Below, one piece after another: positions 24,001 through 30,898 of a DNA stretch of 64,000 bases. Below the pieces are notes generated by a model. The model was not told where the DNA came from. It worked only from the letters and a program-made list of their open reading frames with translations, and made no database searches. The position numbers and the translations under genes are program-made. This DNA is from Nocardia asteroides (GTDB lineage: Bacteria; Actinomycetota; Actinomycetes; Mycobacteriales; Mycobacteriaceae). Each line of letters starts with the position of its first letter. The first letter of the stretch is position 1. Location of the stretch: the NCBI RefSeq assembly GCF_021183625.1, contig NZ_CP089214.1, positions 3,782,001-3,846,000 of the forward strand, in the 5' to 3' direction.

Positions 24001-24667
24001 CCGCATCAAGCAGGTGCGCAAGCCCGGTTACCGCCCGTGCTGGCATCTCCTCGTGGATGGTTCCGAGAACCAGACGACCTTCCTGCGCGATGTCGGCGTG
24101 CACGGCGCCCGTGGCATCGCGGCGGAGCGCGCGCTCGAGCAGCTGGCGCCGCTGACCCGGAACACCAATGTCGACACGGTGCCGAAGGAGATCTGGTCGA
24201 AGGTCAGGACGTTGCTGGCCACCAATGAGATGACGCACCGGGAGTTCGCCTCCGCGATGAATTCCCGCTTCTGCGGCTCCACCATGTGGAAGCGCTCGCC
24301 CAGCCGGTCCCGGCTCGCCCGGGTCGCGAACGTGCTGCAGGACGCCGACATCGAGATGTTCGCGACCAACGACGTGTTCTGGGATCGCATCGTCGAGATC
24401 ACCAGCCTCGGCGAGCAGGACGTCTTCGACGGCACGGTGCCGGACACGCACAACTTCGTGGCGAACGGCGTCGCGCTGCACAACTCGCTGGAGCAGGATG
24501 CGGATATGGTCATCCTGCTGCACCGCCCCGACGCCTTCGAGCGCGACGACCCGCGCGGCGGCGAGGCCGACCTGATCCTCGGCAAGCACCGCAACGGCCC
24601 CACCGCCACCATCACGGTGGCGCACCAGCTGCACCTGAGCCGATTCGTGGACATGGCAAGGGGCTAG
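21098..24667 (+). CDS. dnaB: Replicative DNA helicase DnaB with two inteins
   Basis: 1189-codon precursor from GTG 21098. Removing two inteins (304 and 425 aa) leaves a 460-aa helicase, the normal actinobacterial size. The N-terminal domain starts MAAEQSVLGGMLLSKDAI. RecA-like motifs are Walker A RPGVGK|STLG, split by intein 1, Walker B KLIVIDYLQLMS, and the DnaB-b region SDLRESG|SLEQDADMV, split by intein 2. DnaB unwinds DNA at the fork as a hexamer. Both inteins sit at active-site positions, so the helicase should be inactive until splicing. The upstream DnaA boxes suggest coordination with initiation. Confidence 0.95.
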   Translation: MAVVDDRGHSEYPPEAPGEDFGRQPPHDMAAEQSVLGGMLLSKDAIADVVEVIRPGDFYRPAHQAIFDAVLDLYARGEPADPVTVSAALDRRNELKRIGGPPYLVTLTQTVPTAANAGYYAEIVAEKAVLRRLVEAGTRIVQYGYAGADGQDVAEVVDRAQAEVYEVTERRTTEDFLPLEELLQPTMDEIDSIASRGGISLGVPTGFSELDEVTNGLHPGQMIIVAARPGVGKALAVDTPLPTPTGWTTMGEVRPGDLLLGADGKPTLVVAATEVLHDRPCYEVEFSDGTVLVADEQHQWLTDTGASRRSRRIAPAVRSTAEIAATLRRRTADRGLDHSIRTTGPLDLPPAELPVPPYTLGAWLGDDTALTSPDPEIVVRIEAEGTVAATASARLLALGDKHIPLPYLRASEAQRRALLAGLLDTDGTVTADGSVRIDVTGLRLAADIGELVVGLGYRIQPSAERGTLTFATDDEVFGVHRKALLHKQRRAGASTARSECRYIVDVRPIPSVPVRCVEVDNPAHLYLAGRAMVPTHNSTLGMDFMRSCSIKNGLASVIFSLEMSRTEIVMRLLSAEAKIKLGDMRSGRMSDDDWTKLARRMSEISEAPLFVDDSPNLTMMEIRAKARRLKQRHDLKLIVIDYLQLMSSGKKVESRQQEVSDFSRNLKLLAKELEVPVVAISQLNRGPEQRTDKRPMVSDLRESGCLPASARVLRADTGAETTLGELLESGEQPLVWSLDERMRMVARPMVKVFPSGRKEVFRLRLASGREVEATGNHPFLTVDGWIPLERLGTDDRLATPRVVPEPVHTERLPDAEVVLLAHMIGDGSCVRRQPVRYASIDEENLAAVTTAAQHFGVTPVRDDYPAARVTTLRLRAPYRLTHGKRNPIAAWLDELGLFGLRSYEKFVPERIFALPTDQVALFLRHLWATDGSVRWDEKGNQARVYYASTSRRLIDDIALLLLRVGVHGRIKQVRKPGYRPCWHLLVDGSENQTTFLRDVGVHGARGIAAERALEQLAPLTRNTNVDTVPKEIWSKVRTLLATNEMTHREFASAMNSRFCGSTMWKRSPSRSRLARVANVLQDADIEMFATNDVFWDRIVEITSLGEQDVFDGTVPDTHNFVANGVALHNSLEQDADMVILLHRPDAFERDDPRGGEADLILGKHRNGPTATITVAHQLHLSRFVDMARG
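21797..22708 (+). other. Intein 1 in DnaB (GVGK/S site), class 3-type
   Basis: Residues 234-537 of the precursor, 304 aa. It begins with Ala (ALAVDTPLPTPTGW) instead of Cys/Ser, and ends VPTHN before extein Ser538. The class 3 triad is present: Trp in block B (EQHQWLTD), Cys in block F (VRCVEVDNP) and Thr before the terminal His-Asn. Class 3 inteins start splicing from the block F Cys. Remains of a LAGLIDADG endonuclease are visible: LGAWLGDD, where LGAWLGDG is usual, and LLAGLLDTDG. The nuclease is probably impaired. Confidence 0.88.
23210..24484 (+). other. Intein 2 in DnaB (RESG/S site), class 1 with homing endonuclease
   Basis: Residues 705-1129 of the precursor, 425 aa. It begins with Cys (CLPASARVLRADTG), has block B ATGNHPFLTVDGW with the TxxH-like His, and ends DTHNFVANGVALHN before extein Ser1130. 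These are class 1 features. Both LAGLIDADG-type motifs are recognisable (LLAHMIGDGS and FLRHLWATDGS), so the homing endonuclease may be active. Removal restores the conserved DnaB sequence SDLRESGSLEQDAD. Confidence 0.9.
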
Positions 24668-24925
24668 AGCTCCTCGGCCGGCCCGACCACGATCCCCTCC
24701 GGCCCGCGGACGTAGCAGAGGCGGTAGCTCCGCTCGTACTGCTCGATGCTGCCGACGAGTTCGGCGCCGCGGGCGCGCAGCCGGGTGACGGTGTCGTCGA
24801 TATCGTCGACGGCGAACATGATGCGGCGGGTTGGTCGGCGCGCCGACCGGGGTGCAGCGCTGCGCGACCGGCGCGTGGAACTGCGCGAGCGCGACCTTGC
24901 CGTTCCCGTCCGGGGTGCGCAGCAT
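24664..24925 (-). pseudogene. Decayed VOC/glyoxalase-family gene
   Basis: Two reading frames together give half of a VOC protein: MLRTPDGNGKVALAQFHAP... in one frame (from 24925) and RRIMFAVDDIDDTVTRLRARGAELVG...YRLCYVRGPEGIVVGPAEEL in another (to the TAG at 24664). Intact relatives have a short Thr-Leu-Gly-Leu segment at the join, so a deletion of about 11 bp near 24832-24838 probably shifted the frame. The first VOC repeat, about 60 residues, is missing upstream. No frame restores it. The remnant lies between dnaB and the DGPF gene on the opposite strand. Confidence 0.7.
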
Positions 24926-24968
24926 CCGCCCGTTGGATCGCCATCCGGAGAAAAATCTCCCGCGGGGA

Positions 24969-24995
24969 TGTCGAGAACGCGCGACCCGCTCCGTC
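24969..24995 (+). promoter_or_regulatory. ECF-type promoter upstream of the DGPF gene
   Basis: TGTCGA (24969-24974) and CGTC (24992-24995) are separated by 17 bp and lie 35 bp before the DGPF start. As I recall them, promoters of ECF42 sigma factors have a -35 TGTCGA and a -10 CG(A/T)C, so this fits autoregulation by the sigma factor encoded two genes down. Confidence 0.55.
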
Positions 24996-25029
24996 CCAGG
25001 GGTACACCAACCGAACGAAGGAGCACGAC

Positions 25030-25437
25030 ATGGCGAAGTACCTGCTGCTGAAGCACTACCGCGGCGCCCCCGCCTCGGTGAACGACGTGCCGATGGACCG
25101 GTGGACGCCGGAGGAGATCACCGCGCACGTGCGGTACATGGAGGAGTTCGCGGGCCGGCTGGAGCGCAACGGCGAGTACGTGGATTCGCAGTCGCTGACC
25201 GCGACGGGCACCTGGGTGCGCTCGGACGGGCCGGGCAGGCCGCCGGTCACCGACGGGCCGTTCGCCGAGACCAAGGACCTCATCGCGGGCTGGATGATCA
25301 TCGACGTCGACTCCTACGACCGTGCGCTGGAACTGGCAGGCGAGCTCTCCGCCGCGCCGGGCAAGGACGGGATCCCGGTGCAGGAGTGGCTGGAGCTCCG
25401 GCCGCTGATGACCGCGCACGGCCCCACCACGGAGTGA
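25030..25437 (+). CDS. DGPF-domain (YCII-related) protein
   Basis: 135 aa from ATG 25030 with AAGGAG upstream. It starts AKYLLLKHYRG and contains VTDGPFAETKDLIAGWMIIDVDSYDRALELA, including the DGPF signature. YCII/DGPF proteins are small ferredoxin-like alpha-beta barrels of unknown activity. They co-occur with ECF42 sigma factors, and here the stop overlaps the sigma start by GTGA. The gene is transcribed from the ECF-like promoter at 24969-24995. Confidence 0.88.
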   Translation: MAKYLLLKHYRGAPASVNDVPMDRWTPEEITAHVRYMEEFAGRLERNGEYVDSQSLTATGTWVRSDGPGRPPVTDGPFAETKDLIAGWMIIDVDSYDRALELAGELSAAPGKDGIPVQEWLELRPLMTAHGPTTE

Positions 25438-26573
25438 CGACCGAGCTGCGCGAGCTGATCCCCGGTGTGCTGGCCGCGCTGGTGCACCGGGGAGCGGACT
25501 TCGCGACGGCGGAGGACGCGGTGCAGGAGGCGCTGATCCGCGCGGTCGAGACCTGGCCCGCGCGGCCACCCGCCGACCCGAAGGGCTGGCTGATCACCAC
25601 GGCCTGGCGCTGCTTCCTCGACTTCGCCCGCTCGGACGCCGCGCGCCGCGACCGCGAGGTCAGGGTGGTCGACGAGCCGGAGCCGGGCCCCGCGGTGAGC
25701 ACGGACGAGACGCTGCGGCTCTACTTCCTCTGCGCGCACCCGAAGCTGACCCCGGCATCGGCGGTGGCGCTCACCCTGCGCGCGGTCGGCGGCCTCACCA
25801 CGGGGCAGATCGCGCGGGCCTACCTGGTGCCGGAGGCGACCATGGCGCAGCGGATCAGCCGCGCCAAGCGCACGGTGAGCGGGGTCCGGCTGGACAGCCC
25901 CGGCGACCTCGGCACCGTGCTGCGCGTGCTCTACCTGGTGTTCAACGAGGGGTACAGCGGCGACGTCGACCTCGCCGCCGAGGCGATCCGGCTGGCGCGG
26001 CAGCTCGCCGCGGCCAGCGGCGACCCGGAGGCGGCCGGGCTGCTCGCGCTGTTCCTGCTGCACCACGCCCGCCGCCCGGCCCGCACCCGCCCGGACGGCA
26101 GCCTGGTGCCGCTGGCCGAGCAGGACCGCACCCGCTGGCGGCGCGATCTCATCGCGGAGGGCGTCGAGATCCTGCAGGCCGCGCTGGCGCGGGACGCGCT
26201 CGGCGAGTTCCAGGCGCAGGCCGCGGTCGCGGCGCTGCACGCCGACGCGCAGACCGCCGCCGAGACGGACTGGGTGCAGATCGTCGAGTGGTACGACGAG
26301 CTGCTCCGGTTCACCGACAGCCCGGTGGTGCGGCTCAACCGCGCCGTCGCGGTCGGGGCCGCGGACGGTCCGCGCGCCGGGCTCGCCGCCATCGCCGAGC
26401 TCGACCCCGAGCTCCCCCGCTACACCGCCTCCGCCGCCTACCTGCACGAACAGGCGGGCGAGCTGGAGACGGCGGTGCGGCTCTACGTCGAGGCCGCTGG
26501 CAAGGCGCAGATCGTCGCCGAGCGCGACCACCTCACCCGGCGGGCCGCCGAGTTGCGACAGAAACTCGCCTGA
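25434..26573 (+). CDS. ECF42-type RNA polymerase sigma factor with C-terminal TPR-like extension
   Basis: 379 aa from GTG 25434, overlapping the DGPF stop. Region 2 includes GADFATAEDAVQEALIRAVETWP and PKGWLITTAWRCFLDFARSDAARR. Region 4 is ALTLRAVGGLTTGQIARAYLVPEATMAQRISRAKRTV. About 200 further residues (YLVFNEGYSG...DWVQIVEWYDELLRFTDSPVVRLNRAVAVG) match the TPR-rich extension of ECF42, which takes the place of an anti-sigma factor. No anti-sigma gene is adjacent. The regulon probably centres on the DGPF gene upstream. Confidence 0.88.
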   Translation: MTTELRELIPGVLAALVHRGADFATAEDAVQEALIRAVETWPARPPADPKGWLITTAWRCFLDFARSDAARRDREVRVVDEPEPGPAVSTDETLRLYFLCAHPKLTPASAVALTLRAVGGLTTGQIARAYLVPEATMAQRISRAKRTVSGVRLDSPGDLGTVLRVLYLVFNEGYSGDVDLAAEAIRLARQLAAASGDPEAAGLLALFLLHHARRPARTRPDGSLVPLAEQDRTRWRRDLIAEGVEILQAALARDALGEFQAQAAVAALHADAQTAAETDWVQIVEWYDELLRFTDSPVVRLNRAVAVGAADGPRAGLAAIAELDPELPRYTASAAYLHEQAGELETAVRLYVEAAGKAQIVAERDHLTRRAAELRQKLA

Positions 26574-26596
26574 CCCGAACCACCGAAGCCACTAAC

Positions 26597-26610
26597 TGAA
26601 ACGTGTTACA
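26597..26610 (+). promoter_or_regulatory. KstR-like operator upstream of the DUF1295 gene
   Basis: TGAAACGTGTTACA fits the KstR consensus TNNAACNNGTTNNA at every fixed position and lies 54 bp before the start codon. KstR represses cholesterol catabolism genes in mycolate actinomycetes. A second copy of the motif is at 30789-30802. Confidence 0.6.
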
Positions 26611-26622
26611 TTTCCGCTCCAG

Positions 26623-26642
26623 CCGGTTCACCGCCGAACCGG
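26623..26642. promoter_or_regulatory. Inverted repeat in the DUF1295 5' region
   Basis: CCGGTTC (26623-26629), a 6-bp spacer, and GAACCGG (26636-26642), 13 bp after the KstR-like site and 22 bp before the ATG. It may be a second operator or a 5'-UTR hairpin. Confidence 0.4.
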
Positions 26643-26664
26643 CACGGCGCTGCGGGAGGCCGGG

Positions 26665-27552
26665 ATGGAGTCCATACGAGCGAGCAGGGCTCGATCGCTT
26701 GCCGTGGTGACGGGGGCCTATCTGCTCGCCGTCGCGGTGGCTGCGGCCTGGCTGGTCGCCGGGCCGGACACCGGGCAGCTCTGGCTGGACACGCTGATCG
26801 CGGATGTCCTGGCCACGCTGGTGATCTTCGCCTTCAGCCGGGCCTTCGGGAACTCCAGCTTCTACGACCCGTACTGGTCGGTCATCCCGCCGCTGCTACT
26901 GCTCGCCTGGTGGCTGGAGACGCCGGGCGCCGACACCGTGCGGTGCGCGCTGATCGCGCTGGTGGTGGTCGTGTGGGCGGTGCGGCTGACGGCGAACTGG
27001 GTGCTGTCGTTCCCCGGGCTGCGGCACGAGGACTGGCGCTACCCGCAGCTGCGGGAGCGGGCGGGGCGCGGCGAGTTCTTCGCCGATCTCTTCCCCATCC
27101 ACCTGATTCCGACGGTGATCGTCTTCGCCGGGATGCTGCCGATTTACGTCGCGGTCACCGCGACCGGCGACGATCTGGCGTGGCTCACCGGGATCGCGGT
27201 GCTGGTCGGGCTGGCGGCGGTGTGGCTGGAGCTGGCGGCGGACGGGCAGCTGCGGCGGTTCGCGCGGGACCGGCGGCCGGGCGAGGTGATGGATCGCGGG
27301 CTGTGGGGGTGGTCGCGGCATCCGAACTACTTCGGCGAGTTCGGGTTCTGGGTGGCGCTGGCGCTCTTCGGGATCGCGGCGGCGCCGGGCGCGTTCTGGT
27401 GGCTGTGGATCGGGGCGGCGGCCATGCTCGCCATGTTCCTCGGCGCGAGCATTCCGATGATGGAGCAGCGCAGCCTGCAGCGGAGGCCGGAGTACGGCGC
27501 GGTGCTGGAGCGGGTGCCGCGGTTCGTGCCGTGGCCGCCGCGGCGGGCGTAG
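26665..27552 (+). CDS. DUF1295 / steroid 5-alpha-reductase-like membrane protein
   Basis: 295 aa from ATG 26665 with GGGAGG upstream. Seven or so hydrophobic segments are seen. The C-terminal half carries the family signature GEVMDRGLWGWSRHPNYFGEFGFWVALALFG. DUF1295 proteins share the fold of steroid 5-alpha-reductases and isoprenylcysteine methyltransferases, but most have unproven substrates. The KstR-like site upstream supports a steroid or lipid role (inference). The FAD oxidoreductase gene begins 2 bp after its stop, so the two are one operon. Confidence 0.85.
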   Translation: MESIRASRARSLAVVTGAYLLAVAVAAAWLVAGPDTGQLWLDTLIADVLATLVIFAFSRAFGNSSFYDPYWSVIPPLLLLAWWLETPGADTVRCALIALVVVVWAVRLTANWVLSFPGLRHEDWRYPQLRERAGRGEFFADLFPIHLIPTVIVFAGMLPIYVAVTATGDDLAWLTGIAVLVGLAAVWLELAADGQLRRFARDRRPGEVMDRGLWGWSRHPNYFGEFGFWVALALFGIAAAPGAFWWLWIGAAAMLAMFLGASIPMMEQRSLQRRPEYGAVLERVPRFVPWPPRRA

Positions 27553-27554
27553 CG

Positions 27555-28685
27555 GTGGGCGGGGCCCGCAGTGCGGCCCGGCGCCGGGTGGTGATCGCCG
27601 GGCTCGGGGACAGCGGCGTGCTCACCGCGATCCGGCTGGCTCGGCACTTCGACGTGGTCGGCATCTCGGCCGCGCCCGGGTTGGTGAGCGGGCAGGAGCT
27701 CGGGCTCCGGCTGACCCGGCCGCGGGAGTGGGCGCGCGACTACTGGATTCCGTTCGACCGGTTCCGCGGGCTGGACCGGGTGCGCACGGTGCACGGCGTG
27801 CTGGTCGGCGCGGATCTCGACCGGAATTCCGTCACGGTGCGGGACGCCGCGGGCGCGGAGCGCGCGGAACCGTTCGACATCCTGGTGCTCAGCACCGGTG
27901 TGCGCAACGGCTTCTGGCGCGTCCCCGACCTGCGCTCGGACACCGAGGTGGCGCGGGAACTCAGGGAGACCAACGGCCGGATCGGCGCCGCGCACCACAT
28001 CGCGGTGATCGGCGGCGGCGCGGCCGCGGTCGGCAGCGCCGCCAACCTGGCCCGCACCTGGCCGGAGAAGCGGATCGCGCTCTACTTCCCGCGCGACCGC
28101 GCGCTCACCGCACACCACCCGCGCATCTGGGACCGGCTGCGCCACACGCTCACCGAACTCGGGGTGGAGCTGCACCCCGGCCACCGCGCCGACGACCCCG
28201 CCGACGCCATCACCACCGGACCCGTGCGCTGGCGGACCGGACAACCCGACACCGCCGCCGACGCGGTGCTCTGGACCGTCGGCCGCACCACGCCGAACAC
28301 CGGCTGGCTCCCCGCCGAGCTCCTCGACGAGCACGGCTTCGTCCGCACCACACCGGAGCTGCGCGTCCCCGGCCACCCCGGGGTCTTCGCGATCGGCGAC
28401 GTCGCCGCGACCGACCCGCTGCGCGGCTCAGCGCGGAACCGGGCCGACGGGCTGCTCGCGCGCAATATCAGGGCCGAGATCGCCGGAAGGCAACTCCGCC
28501 GCTACCGGCCGCCGCGGCGGCGCTGGGGCTCGGTGCTCGGCCCGCAGCCGGACGGCCTCGACGTCTTCGCCCCGAACGGCAGGCCGTTCCACTTCCCCGG
28601 CTGGTCGATCGACCGGGTGCTGCGGCCGTGGATCACCCGATGGGGTATCTATCGCGGGGTCCGCGCCAACGCGCCGCTGGATTGA
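27555..28685 (+). CDS. FAD-dependent pyridine nucleotide-disulphide oxidoreductase-like protein (FSP1/NDH-2 related)
   Basis: 376 aa from GTG 27555, 2 bp after the DUF1295 stop. The first Rossmann motif is VVIAGLGDSGVLTAIRLA (FAD). The second, IAVIGGGAAAVGSAANLA, binds NAD(P)H. The late FAD contact is HPGVFAIGDVAAT. No redox-active CxxxxC pair is present, so it is not a classical disulphide reductase. It resembles AIFM2/NDH-2-like enzymes that reduce quinones. It could feed electrons to the neighbouring membrane reductase, but that is inference. Confidence 0.82.
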   Translation: MGGARSAARRRVVIAGLGDSGVLTAIRLARHFDVVGISAAPGLVSGQELGLRLTRPREWARDYWIPFDRFRGLDRVRTVHGVLVGADLDRNSVTVRDAAGAERAEPFDILVLSTGVRNGFWRVPDLRSDTEVARELRETNGRIGAAHHIAVIGGGAAAVGSAANLARTWPEKRIALYFPRDRALTAHHPRIWDRLRHTLTELGVELHPGHRADDPADAITTGPVRWRTGQPDTAADAVLWTVGRTTPNTGWLPAELLDEHGFVRTTPELRVPGHPGVFAIGDVAATDPLRGSARNRADGLLARNIRAEIAGRQLRRYRPPRRRWGSVLGPQPDGLDVFAPNGRPFHFPGWSIDRVLRPWITRWGIYRGVRANAPLD

Positions 28686-28700
28686 TCCGGAGGAAAACCT

Positions 28701-29333
28701 GTGCCCGACCACGCCGTCGCCGCCGCCTATGACGCGGTAGCCGAGCTCTACACCGACGTCACCCGCGACCAGGTCGCCACCGACCCCTACGGCCGCGCGC
28801 TCTTCACCACCTTCGCCGAGCAGGTGCGCGGCCCGGTGCTGGACGCGGGCTGCGGCCCCGGCCGGATCACCGCCCACCTGCGCGACCTCGGCCTCGACAT
28901 CGCGGGGCTCGACCTGTCCGAGCGCTTGATCGAAACCGCCCGCTCCGAGTACCGGGGGATCCGCTTCGACCTGGGCGATCTGAGCGCGCTGCCGCACCAG
29001 GACGGCACGCTCGGTGGCCTCGTCTCCTGGTATTCGTTCATCCACGTGCCCCCCGAGCGGCTGCCCCAGGTGTTCGCGGAGTTCGCCCGGGTGCTCGCAC
29101 CGGGCGGAAAACTGCTGCTCGGCTTCTTCGCCGAAGCGCCGGGCGCGCAACCGGCCCCGTTCGACCACCGGGTGATCCGGGCCTACCGCTGGGCCCCGGA
29201 CCGGCTGGCCGGGCTGCTCGGGACCGCGGGATTGACCGCGACGGCCTGGCTGGTCCGGGAGCCGTACCCGAAGGAGCGCTTCCGGCAGGCGATACTGCTG
29301 GCCGAGCGCGCCGGGCCCGACGTGTCCCCGTGA
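28701..29333 (+). CDS. Class I SAM-dependent methyltransferase
   Basis: 210 aa from GTG 28701 with CCGGAGGA upstream. Motif I VLDAGCGPGRITAHL, motif II GLDLSERLIETAR and motif III LARVLAPGGKLLLGFF are clear. N-terminal AAAYDAVAELYTD is typical of small-molecule or ubiquinone/menaquinone-type methylases. It follows the FAD oxidoreductase after 15 bp and is likely cotranscribed. The substrate is unknown. Confidence 0.85.
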   Translation: MPDHAVAAAYDAVAELYTDVTRDQVATDPYGRALFTTFAEQVRGPVLDAGCGPGRITAHLRDLGLDIAGLDLSERLIETARSEYRGIRFDLGDLSALPHQDGTLGGLVSWYSFIHVPPERLPQVFAEFARVLAPGGKLLLGFFAEAPGAQPAPFDHRVIRAYRWAPDRLAGLLGTAGLTATAWLVREPYPKERFRQAILLAERAGPDVSP

Positions 29334-29421
29334 CCCGGGCGGGTATCCCCACCCAGCACGTGATATCCACCACAGTGGGCGCACGGTTCGTGCACACCAC
29401 CACTGTTCGAAGGGCCGACGC

Positions 29422-30768
29422 ATGGAACTGATCGCACCGATCGACGCCGTTTTCCTGCTGGCCGAATCCCGGGAGCAACCCATGCACGTCGGGTCGGTGC
29501 AGATCTTCGAGCCACCGGAGGGCACCGAGCGCGAGTTCGCGCAGACGATCCACGCGCACCTGCTCGACTGCGCCGAGGTGCAGCCGCGCTTCCGCAAACG
29601 TCCGGCCACCATCTTCGGCGCCCCGCGCGCGGCCTGGACCTACGACGACCACGCCGACCTGAGCTACCACGTCCGGCGGGTCGGGCTACCGACGCCGGGC
29701 GGCCGGGACGAGCTGCTCGAACTGGTCTCCGGGCTGCACGGCGCGCTGCTGGACCGGCACCACCCGCTCTGGGAGTTCCACCTGATCGAGGGGCTCGCCG
29801 ACGGCCGCTTCGCCATGTACTCGAAGATGCACCACGCCCTGATCGACGGGGTGACGGCGCAGCGGCTGCTGCAGCGCACCCTCACGGACGACCCGGCGGA
29901 GCCGGGGCACGTGCCGTGGAATGTCCCGCGCCGGGAGAAGGGCGAGGCGCCCAAGGGCGGCGGCGTGCTCGGCGCGGCGCGCGAGCTCGCCTCCATGGCG
30001 GCGGGGCCGACGCTGGCGCGGCTGGTCGGCAAGACGGTGCTGAAGCAGCAGGTGGCGATGCCCTTCGACGCCCCGCGGACGATGTTCAACGTGCCGATCG
30101 GCGGGGCGCGGCGGATCGCGGCGCGCTCCTGGCCGCTGGAGCGGCTGCAGCAGGTGCGCAAGGCGACCGGCGCCACCATGAACGACGTGGTGCTGGCCAT
30201 GTCGGCTGGCGCGGTGCGCTCCTACCTGCTCGACCACGACGCACTGCCGGACAAGCCGCTGATCGCCATGGTGCCGATGTCGCTGCGCTCGCCGGGCGAG
30301 GCCGATACCGATGGCGTGAAGGTCGGCGCCATGCTCTGCAACCTCGGCACCGACCAGACCGATCCGGTGCAGCGGCTGCAGGTCATCTCGGAGTCCATGC
30401 GCGCGAGCAAGGCGGCCTACGACTCCCTCTCCGCGATCCAGGCGATGGCGGTCTCGGCGCTGATGCTCAGCCCGCTGGCGGTGACGCTGGTGCCCGGGCT
30501 GATCCCGTGGACCAGCCCGCCGTTCAACCTGGTGATCTCCAATGTGCCCGGCACCAGGAAGCCGCTCTACTGGAACGGCGCCCGGCTGGACGCGGCCTAC
30601 CCGCTCTCCATCCCGTTCGACGGCCAGGCCATGAACATCACGCTGGCGGGCACCGGCGACAACCTGGACTTCGGGCTGGTCGCCTGCCGCCGCACGGTGC
30701 CCGACCTGGAGCGCATGCTCGACCACCTGGAGCGCGCGCTCGCGGAGCTGGAGCACGCTACCGCCTGA
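29422..30768 (+). CDS. Wax ester synthase / diacylglycerol acyltransferase (WS/DGAT)
   Basis: 448 aa. The catalytic motif HHALIDG (137-143, HHxxxDG) is intact. PLWEFHLIEGL precedes it and NLVISNVPGTRKPLYWNGA is the family's late signature. WS/DGAT enzymes esterify acyl-CoA to diacylglycerol or fatty alcohols and make triacylglycerol or wax stores in mycobacteria and nocardiae. The gene has its own 88-bp upstream gap. It precedes a KstR-like site and the monooxygenase, in a lipid-metabolic setting. Confidence 0.92.
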   Translation: MELIAPIDAVFLLAESREQPMHVGSVQIFEPPEGTEREFAQTIHAHLLDCAEVQPRFRKRPATIFGAPRAAWTYDDHADLSYHVRRVGLPTPGGRDELLELVSGLHGALLDRHHPLWEFHLIEGLADGRFAMYSKMHHALIDGVTAQRLLQRTLTDDPAEPGHVPWNVPRREKGEAPKGGGVLGAARELASMAAGPTLARLVGKTVLKQQVAMPFDAPRTMFNVPIGGARRIAARSWPLERLQQVRKATGATMNDVVLAMSAGAVRSYLLDHDALPDKPLIAMVPMSLRSPGEADTDGVKVGAMLCNLGTDQTDPVQRLQVISESMRASKAAYDSLSAIQAMAVSALMLSPLAVTLVPGLIPWTSPPFNLVISNVPGTRKPLYWNGARLDAAYPLSIPFDGQAMNITLAGTGDNLDFGLVACRRTVPDLERMLDHLERALAELEHATA

Positions 30769-30788
30769 ACGTCCCTGTACGGCAAAAC

Positions 30789-30802
30789 TAGAACGTGTTA
30801 CA
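30789..30802 (+). promoter_or_regulatory. KstR-like operator upstream of the nitronate-monooxygenase gene
   Basis: TAGAACGTGTTACA matches TNNAACNNGTTNNA exactly, 97 bp before the start codon. It shares the 11-mer AACGTGTTACA with the site at 26597-26610, so both genes are probably under one regulator. Confidence 0.65.
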
Positions 30803-30898
30803 TTCGATCCGGGAGCCCCGAACGCGCCTGTGCGCGTGGCGGGTCCGCCGAGATTTTTGCAACCCGTTTCACGAGTGCTACAGGGAGACGAGCAGGCC

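Noticed and set aside
20897-24925. 1342-codon minus-strand open frame opposite dnaB
   Set aside because: It mirrors the GC-rich codon pattern of dnaB in a shadow frame and has Arg/Asp/Val-rich, low-complexity translation with no domain. Only its first codons reflect the VOC remnant.
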